Source: Helicobacter cetorum
GTDB taxonomy: Bacteria; Campylobacterota; Campylobacteria; Campylobacterales; DZAY01
Direction: 5' to 3'
DNA length: 64,000 bases
Assembly: GCA_022729735.1 (NCBI GenBank)
Contig: DZAY01000004.1
Coordinates: 1-64,000, forward strand
Shown: positions 1 to 8,078 of the stretch, one piece after another
How the letters are laid out: each line of letters starts with the position of its first letter
How positions within the stretch are numbered: the first letter of the stretch is position 1
Notes under the pieces: model-generated
Told to the model about the DNA's origin: nothing
Database searches by the model: none
What the model saw: the letters and a program-made list of their open reading frames with translations, nothing else
Position numbers and translations under genes: made by a program

Positions 1-966
1 GAACTTTTTGGTAATTATCCAACAAAACAAGAAATAAAAGGCAAAGATGAAAAAGATGGAGAAACAGATGTCGATTCGGCTGATACTAAAAAGAAACCTA
101 AAAAAGGAAAAACTGTAGATATTCAGGCTGTTGTTGAAGAGTATATTCGAGAGAATAATAGTTTTGAAATTAAAAAAGAACTTAATAATAATTATCTTTT
201 GGCTAAAACTGATGGCAAAAAAATAGTTTATCATATTATTGGTCAAAAGCCAGATGATATAAAAAGAATTCCTATTTTACAAAATCTTCTATCTGCTATT
301 GATATAAGACTTTTTGGTGCAACTTTTGCAAGTAAAGAAGGGAATATGTCAATTCATGGAAATGTGCAAATAACTCACGGAATAAATATTTATTCTGAAA
401 ATAATATATTTAGTGAAGACATAACAAGTCCTTTTAGAAATCCAAATGCAAAATCAGAAGATAGTATGCAAACAACTATCGGAAATCAAACAGTATTAGA
501 AGAAGGTCATTATCTACATAACTTTACAATCAATCCTAAAAATAGTGAAGAACTTGTAAAATTAATAGATGATAAAGGATATTTAACAATTGATGATATA
601 GAAAAATTAAAAAATGCTATGAATAACAGTGTAACATATCTTGATAGTGCTTCTAAGATTGGTGTAGAAAATGAATTTTCCCTTTTTATTACATTGGTTA
701 AAGATTGTAAAATTCAACTCCCATCATTTACATCACTAATAAAAGTTATTAAACAAGACGGATTTAAACGAAAATTAGATTTATCAGAAATTAAAACTCT
801 TTTAGATGATATAGAAGAACATATTGAGGGAGTTGAAATTTTTATTGATGAGACAAAGTTTAATTATGATGATGAAATCTTTGATATTAAAAAAGTATGT
901 ATAAAATCTATTATTTCAAATAAAGAGTTCAAAAAGGAGTCAACAGATGATAGCACTCAATCTTAA
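1..966 (+). CDS. cas7: CRISPR-associated Cas7 (type I-B, Csh2-like), 5' end outside window
   Basis: The reading frame is open from base 1, so the gene begins upstream; a TTG at 199 is internal and not a start. Cas7 forms the backbone of the Cascade complex and coats the crRNA. The segment IDIRLFGATFAS (about 100-111 of the visible part) followed by GNVQITHGIN matches the conserved glycine-rich core of the Csh2/Cas7 family. The first 50 visible residues are Lys/Asp-rich and probably a family-variable insertion. The end overlaps the next gene by 20 bases. Position before cas5 and cas3 supports the call; cas6 and cas8 are expected just left of the window. Confidence 0.85.
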   Translation, partial: ELFGNYPTKQEIKGKDEKDGETDVDSADTKKKPKKGKTVDIQAVVEEYIRENNSFEIKKELNNNYLLAKTDGKKIVYHIIGQKPDDIKRIPILQNLLSAIDIRLFGATFASKEGNMSIHGNVQITHGINIYSENNIFSEDITSPFRNPNAKSEDSMQTTIGNQTVLEEGHYLHNFTINPKNSEELVKLIDDKGYLTIDDIEKLKNAMNNSVTYLDSASKIGVENEFSLFITLVKDCKIQLPSFTSLIKVIKQDGFKRKLDLSEIKTLLDDIEEHIEGVEIFIDETKFNYDDEIFDIKKVCIKSIISNKEFKKESTDDSTQS

Positions 967-1204
967 TATAAGAGATGAAGTTTATGATAAAGTGATGTAT
1001 TTTTTACAATCTCTACCAAAAAATGATATAGAGATTGTTCAAAAAGTAGCCATTGAAGAGATAGACCCTACATCTTTGCCAAAAGAACATTTTGATTATA
1101 TCAGCAAAGAAGAACTTGAAGAAATGGATAGAGTTTTAGCTGAAGCTAAAAAGATAGGTTTTAAAAATCTAAAAACTTTTGATGAGTTTAAAAATGAACT
1201 ATGA
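947..1204 (+). CDS. Antitoxin of a RelE/ParE-type toxin-antitoxin pair
   Basis: An 85-residue acidic protein whose opening (LNLNIRDEVYDKVMYFLQSL) resembles small antitoxins common in Campylobacterota, with a helical acidic tail likely to wrap the toxin. An AAGGAG ribosome site lies inside the 3' end of cas7, and the ATG at 947 overlaps cas7 by 20 bases, so it is translationally tied to the cas operon. It should neutralise the toxin encoded directly after it. No classic DNA-binding fold is obvious. The antitoxin role rests mainly on size, order and the convincing toxin next door. Confidence 0.75.
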   Translation: MIALNLNIRDEVYDKVMYFLQSLPKNDIEIVQKVAIEEIDPTSLPKEHFDYISKEELEEMDRVLAEAKKIGFKNLKTFDEFKNEL

Positions 1205-1460
1205 AATTATCCCTCTTAAGCCATTTCAGAAATTCTTTGCACTTAGAACATCTAGCGAAAGAGATACGATAAGCTTAAAACTAGAAGTTTTAAAAATAAA
1301 TCCATTTGATAGCAAAAGCTTGGACATCAAGAAACTAAAAGGCTACAAGAGAAGATATAGACTTAGAGTTTGGGGCTATAGGATAATCTACGAATTGCAT
1401 GATAATGAACTTATTATTATTTTGATGGATGGTGGTAGTAGAGGAGATGTATATAAATGA
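1194..1460 (+). CDS. RelE/ParE-family toxin
   Basis: An 88-residue basic protein with the RelE/ParE pattern: a helical start (FQKFFALRTSSERDTI), a central KLKGYKRRYRLRVWGYRIIY strand block and a final ELIIILMDGGSRGDVYK strand. Family members either cleave mRNA at the ribosome (RelE) or inhibit gyrase (ParE); the sequence does not decide which. I chose the ATG at 1194, which overlaps the antitoxin stop; ATG 1182 and TTG 1179 are upstream alternatives. The stop overlaps the cas5 start as ATGA, so the pair sits seamlessly between cas7 and cas5. Confidence 0.85.
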   Translation: MNYEIIPLKPFQKFFALRTSSERDTISLKLEVLKINPFDSKSLDIKKLKGYKRRYRLRVWGYRIIYELHDNELIIILMDGGSRGDVYK

Positions 1461-2239
1461 ATATAGATAAAATCATATCTTTTGATATTCAATCAGAGTT
1501 TGGTTTTTTTAAAAAACCAGATGTGAATGATAAATATTTTACATTCAATATAATTCCAAAGCCAACACTATTAGGAATATTTGGTGCTATTATTGGACTT
1601 GGTGGATATTCTCAAATGACAAAAGAAGATATTTATCCAGAGTTTTATAGAGAATTACTTGATTTGCAAATAGGTATTACACCATATGGAAATAAAGGTA
1701 TATATCAAAAACGAAATATTAAATACAACAATACCGTAGGTTATGCAAATAAAGATGGTGGAACTCTTAATATTGAGGAACAAACTTTAATTAATCCAAA
1801 GTATAAAATATATGTTGCTCTTAATTTATCAAATAAATCTCACAAAAAAATAGATGAATATCTAACTTCTAAAATAGTACAATATGAATATATTCCATAT
1901 ATGGGCAAGAACGAGTTTAAACTTGATATAAAAAATATTCAAGTATTTGAAGAGAATTTTTCATTTGAATTTAATGAATCATTTGCTATTAATACAATTT
2001 TTATAAATAATAGAAAAGAAGCTTTAAAATTAAATGAAACTTTAAGAGACCCTTTTGATGTTTCAATGAGTGAGACTTACTTTTATTATTATGAAAGATT
2101 ACCCATACTATTTGATGAATTAGGTCAATATCAATATGAAAATTTTAGTTATACAAATGCTAAATTTTCTAAAGATACAAAATTTATTCAAGATTTAAAA
2201 TTGGTTAAAATTAAGGATATAGTGATATGTCTTTATTAA
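1457..2239 (+). CDS. cas5: CRISPR-associated Cas5 (type I-B)
   Basis: Cas5 is the Cascade subunit that caps the 5' handle of the crRNA. The 260-residue protein opens with ISFDIQSEFGFFKKPD and then PKPTLLGIFGAIIGLGGYSQ, the conserved Cas5 N-terminal strand and glycine-rich loop. A later ETYFYYYERLPILFD segment fits the C-terminal region. The start ATG overlaps the toxin stop by four bases, and the stop overlaps the cas3 start by 13 bases, indicating coupled translation. Length is typical for type I-B Cas5. Confidence 0.88.
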   Translation: MNIDKIISFDIQSEFGFFKKPDVNDKYFTFNIIPKPTLLGIFGAIIGLGGYSQMTKEDIYPEFYRELLDLQIGITPYGNKGIYQKRNIKYNNTVGYANKDGGTLNIEEQTLINPKYKIYVALNLSNKSHKKIDEYLTSKIVQYEYIPYMGKNEFKLDIKNIQVFEENFSFEFNESFAINTIFINNRKEALKLNETLRDPFDVSMSETYFYYYERLPILFDELGQYQYENFSYTNAKFSKDTKFIQDLKLVKIKDIVICLY

Positions 2240-4809
2240 AATTTGACCATATAGTAAGAGAGCCTTATTTTGATTTTGAAAAAATTATTAAAAATTCTAA
2301 AAACTATTTTGCTCATTTGTCTAAAGAAACAATTTCAGAAAAAGAAAATCTCTTAACTCATTCTAATTTAGTTTTGAAATATTTTTTAAAATTAATATAT
2401 GGCAACCAAATAGAAAACAGTATTGATACTATTTTGTTCAAAATTTCAAATGACATTATTTTTCTAAATAGTATAAAACTACTTTATATAAAAGCTATCT
2501 ATTGGCATGACATTGGAAAAATAAATGAAAATTTTCAATTAGAAAAAATGAAAAATAGTAAATTTTCAAAAGTTAATTATGGTATTTCATCAAAACATTC
2601 TATACTAAGTGCTTATTTATATCTTATTAGTAGTTTTGATTATATCAATAAAAAATATCAAGACAGAAATCAAAAAATAGAACTTATTTCTATTTCAATT
2701 AACTTTGCAATGACAATTTGGCGACATCATACAGGAATTGAAAAATCCATAAAAGAACTTATTTGTGATAAAGATGAAGGATTACCAATTTGTAGTAAGT
2801 TAGATACATATTTAAATATATTAGATTTGGACATAAATAGGCAAACACATAATATATTGATAAATAATTTAGTTAATGGCGACTTGAAAAATATGTTAAA
2901 GACTAATGAAAATTATTATATCCTCTCAAAATCTCTCTTCTCACTTTTGATTATTTCAGATTATTATGCAACTGCTCAATTTATGAATTATGGGAATTGT
3001 GATGAATTGAAATATAAAGATTTTGGATTGATAGATGATAATTTTAGAGAAATAACTTATAAAAGATTTTATGAAAATCAATTTGATAAAGAACTCATAA
3101 ATAAAACTAATTGCAATTTTAAAGATTTTAATGAACTTCAAGAAAAATCAAATAACAATTTAAATCATCTACGAAATAAGCTTTTTATAGAAGTTAGAAC
3201 AAACTTACAAAATGAACTTAAAAAAGAGAAATTGCAAAATCTTTTCTATATAGAAGCTCCAACAGGTGCTGGAAAAACAAATTTATCGCTTATGAGTGTC
3301 GTTGAGATACTAAAAAATGATACTTCTATAAATAAAGTTTTTTATGTTTTTCCTTTTACGACTCTCATTACTCAAACATATGAATCAATAAAAAAAACAT
3401 TAAATCTTAATAACTCACAAATTGTAGAACTACACTCAAAAGCAAAATATAATCAAAAAGAGATTAATGAAGATGGAGTTTATGGATATGAGAAAAAAGA
3501 TTTTTTAGATAATCAGTTTATGAACTATCCGATTACACTTCTTAGTCATGTGAAATTTTTTGATATTTTAACAGGCATTAGCAAAGATGATAACTATATA
3601 TTTCATCGTTTAGCAAACTCGATTGTTATAATTGATGAGTTACAATCATATAATCCAAAATATTGGTCTCAAATCGCATATTTACTTGAAATATTATCTA
3701 AAAACTTGAATATCAAATTTATTTTAATGAGTGCAACACTGCCAAAAATCGGACAAATATTTGGAGATAATTTTGTTAATTTAGTATCAGATAAAAATAG
3801 TTATTTTTCAAATCCAAATTTTGCAAAAAGAGTAGAAGAGATAAAAGAGATTAAAGATAATACAAAAGAGAGTATTTATAAAACTCTTATAAAAGAGAGC
3901 CAAATTTATAAAAATAGCAATCAAAAAGTAAAAACTATTATAGAGTTTATCACCAAAAAAGGAGCAGATGAGTTTTATAAATATGTAGAAACACAAAAAG
4001 ATAAAATGTTTGATAAGACTTTTATTTTGAGTGGAACAATTTTAGAACCAAGACGAAAAGAGATAATAGATTTTTTAAAAAATAATGATGATAAAAATAT
4101 TTTACTCATCACAACTCAAGTGGTTGAAGCTGGGGTTGATATTGATATGGATATAGGATTTAAAGAAAAATCTCTAATAGATAGCGATGAACAATTAGCT
4201 GGACGAATAAATCGAAATAGTAAAAAAAGTGGAAACAAACTATTTTTATTTGAGATGGAGAAGAAAAATAGTAATTTTGTATATAGAGATGATAGAAGAT
4301 TAAAAGTCCAAAAAGAGTCTAAAAAAGATGAATTAGAAGATGTTTTGAACACAAAAGATTTTGATAAATTTTATAATCAAGTAATAGCAAAAATTCAAAA
4401 AGAAAATAGTACTAATTTTATGGAAAATTTAAATACATACATTGACTATATTAAAAATCTTCGCTTTAATGAAACCCATATAAAGCTTATAGATTCTCAA
4501 ACAATCTCTGTCTATGTGCCTCATAATAAAATGGCAAAACTCTATTGGAATGCTTATATAAAAATTATTGAAAATAAAGAGTTAGATTTTACTACCAAAA
4601 AAATCAACTTAAAAAAATTAACTGCAAAACTTTCAAAATATACATTTTCATTACTAAATTATCAAAATAGTGGAATTAAATATCTAAAACCATATAGTGA
4701 AGAAAAATATGGTTATTTATATTTAACTGAATGGAAAAATATTTATAGTTATGAAGATGGTTTAGACACAAGTGTATTAAGTGGTGATTTTGTAGGTATG
4801 ATTATCTAA
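2227..4809 (+). CDS. cas3: CRISPR-associated helicase-nuclease Cas3 (HD plus DExD)
   Basis: Cas3 is recruited by target-bound Cascade and degrades the invading DNA. The 860-residue protein has an N-terminal HD nuclease: THSNLVLKYF near residue 40 and YWHDIGKINENF near 92-103. The superfamily 2 helicase follows with Walker A EAPTGAGKTN near 344, Walker B as IIDELQSY near 470 (DELQ in place of DEAH, as in several Cas3 proteins), MSATLP near 501 and the motif VI segment AGRINRN near 658. Both catalytic halves look intact, so interference should be functional. Its start lies inside the 3' end of cas5. Confidence 0.95.
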   Translation: MSLLKFDHIVREPYFDFEKIIKNSKNYFAHLSKETISEKENLLTHSNLVLKYFLKLIYGNQIENSIDTILFKISNDIIFLNSIKLLYIKAIYWHDIGKINENFQLEKMKNSKFSKVNYGISSKHSILSAYLYLISSFDYINKKYQDRNQKIELISISINFAMTIWRHHTGIEKSIKELICDKDEGLPICSKLDTYLNILDLDINRQTHNILINNLVNGDLKNMLKTNENYYILSKSLFSLLIISDYYATAQFMNYGNCDELKYKDFGLIDDNFREITYKRFYENQFDKELINKTNCNFKDFNELQEKSNNNLNHLRNKLFIEVRTNLQNELKKEKLQNLFYIEAPTGAGKTNLSLMSVVEILKNDTSINKVFYVFPFTTLITQTYESIKKTLNLNNSQIVELHSKAKYNQKEINEDGVYGYEKKDFLDNQFMNYPITLLSHVKFFDILTGISKDDNYIFHRLANSIVIIDELQSYNPKYWSQIAYLLEILSKNLNIKFILMSATLPKIGQIFGDNFVNLVSDKNSYFSNPNFAKRVEEIKEIKDNTKESIYKTLIKESQIYKNSNQKVKTIIEFITKKGADEFYKYVETQKDKMFDKTFILSGTILEPRRKEIIDFLKNNDDKNILLITTQVVEAGVDIDMDIGFKEKSLIDSDEQLAGRINRNSKKSGNKLFLFEMEKKNSNFVYRDDRRLKVQKESKKDELEDVLNTKDFDKFYNQVIAKIQKENSTNFMENLNTYIDYIKNLRFNETHIKLIDSQTISVYVPHNKMAKLYWNAYIKIIENKELDFTTKKINLKKLTAKLSKYTFSLLNYQNSGIKYLKPYSEEKYGYLYLTEWKNIYSYEDGLDTSVLSGDFVGMII

Positions 4810-4818
4810 AGGAAAAAT

Positions 4819-5499
4819 ATGCAACTCTCAAATTTAAGCTTAAGAGAAAAAGAGCAACTATTTCGAGAATTAAGAGTTTCTATAACTCATCACTCAAATG
4901 CAATAGAAGGGATTACTCTTACTTTTGGTGAGACAAAAGCACTATTAGAAAATGGCACAACAGCAGGAGGAAAACCATTAAGCGAACAGCTTATTATTTT
5001 GGGTTTTGCAAAAGCTTATGATGTAATAATTCGTGAAGCAAATAATCAAAACTTTAAAATCACTTCATCATTTATCAAAGATTTGCACTATATAATGTTT
5101 GAAGATGCTCTAAAAATATCAAGTGGATTTGTAGAAAAACCAATAGGAGCTTATCGAACTGATGAGAGATATATAAAAGGTGTAAATATTAAATTGTCTC
5201 TACCTAATAAAATTGCTCAAGATATTGAAAATTTACTTTTTAGATATTCGCAAAAAATGAGTATTGAAGAGATAGCAACTTTTCATATAGAGTTTGAGAA
5301 AATTCACCCTTTTGCAGATGGAAATGGAAGAATTGGAAGATTATTAATGGCATTTCAATTTATTCAAAACGATTTAATACCGCTACTAATATTAAATGAT
5401 AATAGAAAAGAGTATCTTCAATCTTTAGAAAATTCAAATAATTTATCAGATTTTTTAATTATGTCTCAAAATGAGAGTTTAAAATTGGTTAATTTATGA
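4819..5499 (+). CDS. Fic-domain protein with N-terminal inhibitory motif
   Basis: Fic enzymes usually transfer AMP from ATP to hydroxyl side chains of target proteins. The catalytic loop HPFADGNGRIGR is complete at residues 163-174, including the histidine base and both arginines. An inhibitory motif of the form S-x-x-x-E-G (SNAIEG) is at 26-31, placing the protein in the self-inhibited class where the helix glutamate blocks ATP. A target-docking flap segment GAYRTDERYI is near 110-119. The gene lies nine bases after cas3, with AAGGAA before its ATG, and overlaps cas4 by four bases. Its target is unknown. Confidence 0.9.
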   Translation: MQLSNLSLREKEQLFRELRVSITHHSNAIEGITLTFGETKALLENGTTAGGKPLSEQLIILGFAKAYDVIIREANNQNFKITSSFIKDLHYIMFEDALKISSGFVEKPIGAYRTDERYIKGVNIKLSLPNKIAQDIENLLFRYSQKMSIEEIATFHIEFEKIHPFADGNGRIGRLLMAFQFIQNDLIPLLILNDNRKEYLQSLENSNNLSDFLIMSQNESLKLVNL

Positions 5500-5990
5500 A
5501 AATTACAGGCACGATAATAAACTACTATTTTCATTGCAAAACTCAAATGTGGCTTCACTCAAATCGTTTAAACCTCGAAGATAATAGCGAAGATGTGCGA
5601 ATTGGTAGAGTATTGCACGAAATAAATGAAGAAAGTAGCAAAAATGCTGAAGTTAAAATCGAAAATATCGCAATTGATAAGATTACTGATAATTATGTAG
5701 TTGAGCTAAAAAAATCAGATAGTGATATGGTTGCAACAAAATGGCAACTTTTATATTATTTATACATTTTAAAGCAAAAAGGTATAGTTAAAAGTGGCAG
5801 ATTAGAGTATTTTGAAACAAACAAGCAAGATAAAAAGAGTGAAATAGTAACTCTTGATGAGGTAAGTGAAAATGAGCTTTTGATAATTTTGCAAGAGATA
5901 GAAAAGCTTATGAACTCTAATATTTCACCAACTCCAGAGTTTTTGCCAAAGTGCAAAAAATGTGCATATTATGAGTATTGTTTTATATAA
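5496..5990 (+). CDS. cas4: CRISPR-associated Cas4 nuclease
   Basis: Cas4 trims prespacers and helps select the PAM during spacer acquisition with Cas1-Cas2. The 164-residue protein shows the RecB-like pattern: a histidine in IGRVLHEI, an aspartate in AIDKITDN, the E-x-K in VVELKKSD, and Q-x-x-x-Y in WQLLYYL. Iron-sulfur cysteines are present near the start (FHCKTQMW) and as CKKCAYYEYC at the end. The ATG overlaps the fic stop. Length fits the short type I-B Cas4. Confidence 0.9.
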   Translation: MKITGTIINYYFHCKTQMWLHSNRLNLEDNSEDVRIGRVLHEINEESSKNAEVKIENIAIDKITDNYVVELKKSDSDMVATKWQLLYYLYILKQKGIVKSGRLEYFETNKQDKKSEIVTLDEVSENELLIILQEIEKLMNSNISPTPEFLPKCKKCAYYEYCFI

Positions 5991-6009
5991 ATCAAAAAAA
6001 GGATAAATT

Positions 6010-6255
6010 ATGCTTATGTATGAAATACAAGAGATTGAAAATAGTCCATCTATATTAAATAGTATTGGAGTTGGAGAGATTGTAAAAGAGAAAAAACCTG
6101 TTGGATTTTTTATCTCATATAAATATGAAAAAGTTTTAAAAAATGTAATTTTAGAGATTGAAAAAATTGAAAAAATTGAGAAGCTTAAAAAGGTTGCTAT
6201 TGCACAAAAACAAGACCCAATAGAAGAAGGTGGAGTTGATGATGGAATTAAATAG
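6010..6255 (+). CDS. Probable antitoxin of a MazF-type pair (Phd/RelB-like)
   Basis: An 81-residue protein, with AAGGA six bases before the ATG. The segment VGEIVKEKKPVGFFISYKYE recalls the Phd/YefM pattern in which a strand ending in PVAVLIS precedes the toxin-binding helix, and the second half is highly charged (IEKIEKIEKLKK). It is immediately followed, with overlap, by a clear MazF-like toxin, which is the main reason for the call. It may bind its own promoter, but here it sits inside the cas operon, 19 bases after cas4. Confidence 0.65.
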   Translation: MLMYEIQEIENSPSILNSIGVGEIVKEKKPVGFFISYKYEKVLKNVILEIEKIEKIEKLKKVAIAQKQDPIEEGGVDDGIK

Positions 6256-6583
6256 AGGTGATATATGTTTGGTTGATTTCAATCCTGCAAAAGGTGGTGA
6301 AATTGGAAAACTAAGACCAGCTATAATTTTGAGCGATAAATGTCAAATAGAAATAGTTGATACTATAATTGTAATTCCTCTCTCAACTGTAATTCAAAAA
6401 GATACTCTACCATATAGATTTTTTATTTCTGCAAGAGATAAATTAAGGCTTGATAGTGATGCTTGTATTTATGAAATAAGGGCATTATCAAAGCAAAGAG
6501 TTAAAGAAAAACTTTCAAAATTAACATTGAATGAGTTAAAAATTATTCAAAATGCTATTTGTGAAATTTTAATAAAAGATTAA
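6242..6583 (+). CDS. MazF/PemK-family toxin (endoribonuclease)
   Basis: MazF toxins cleave single-stranded RNA at short sequences. The 113-residue protein has the family opening RGDICLVDFNPAKGGEIGKL followed by RPAIILSD, then TIIVIPLST and a C-terminal helix ending ICEILIKD. I chose the ATG at 6242, six bases after GGAG; ATG 6239 and GTG 6230 are alternatives. It overlaps the preceding antitoxin by 14 bases and ends eight bases before cas1. No frameshift or missing core residue is seen, so it is probably active and requires its antitoxin. Confidence 0.88.
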   Translation: MELNRGDICLVDFNPAKGGEIGKLRPAIILSDKCQIEIVDTIIVIPLSTVIQKDTLPYRFFISARDKLRLDSDACIYEIRALSKQRVKEKLSKLTLNELKIIQNAICEILIKD

Positions 6584-6591
6584 GTAATACT

Positions 6592-7913
<1,322 letters not shown>

Positions 7914-8078
7914 TTTTTCCAACCTCTTTTTATTTTTATTTATGCTCAAAGTGGCTAAAATACGAAATTAGCCAGTTCTTTTAACAACTCATTGTTAAAA
8001 ACTAAAAACGCTTGGAAAAACCATCTCAAAGTGGCTATTTTGGGGAATGTATATTTTTCAAATTGCCTATTTTCTTTA
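7914..8078 (+). promoter_or_regulatory. CRISPR leader
   Basis: The 165-base AT-rich stretch lies between cas2 and the first repeat, on the side where the array begins as judged by repeat polarity. It contains a direct repeat CTCAAAGTGGCTA at 7945-7957 and 8025-8037 (80-base spacing). It also has two inverted repeats: TGGCTAA/TTAGCCA (7952-7974) and TTTTAACAA/TTGTTAAAA around CTCA (7979-8000). Such elements could guide integration or host-factor binding. The array promoter is expected here, but no clear -35/-10 pair stands out. Confidence 0.75.

Noticed and set aside
199-201. TTG as the start of the first cas gene
   Set aside because: The frame is open to base 1 with conserved-looking sequence, and no ribosome site precedes the TTG.
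947-6583. The toxin modules as parts of a transposon or integron
   Set aside because: No transposase, terminal inverted repeats or target duplications are visible; the overlaps with cas genes argue for an integrated operon structure.
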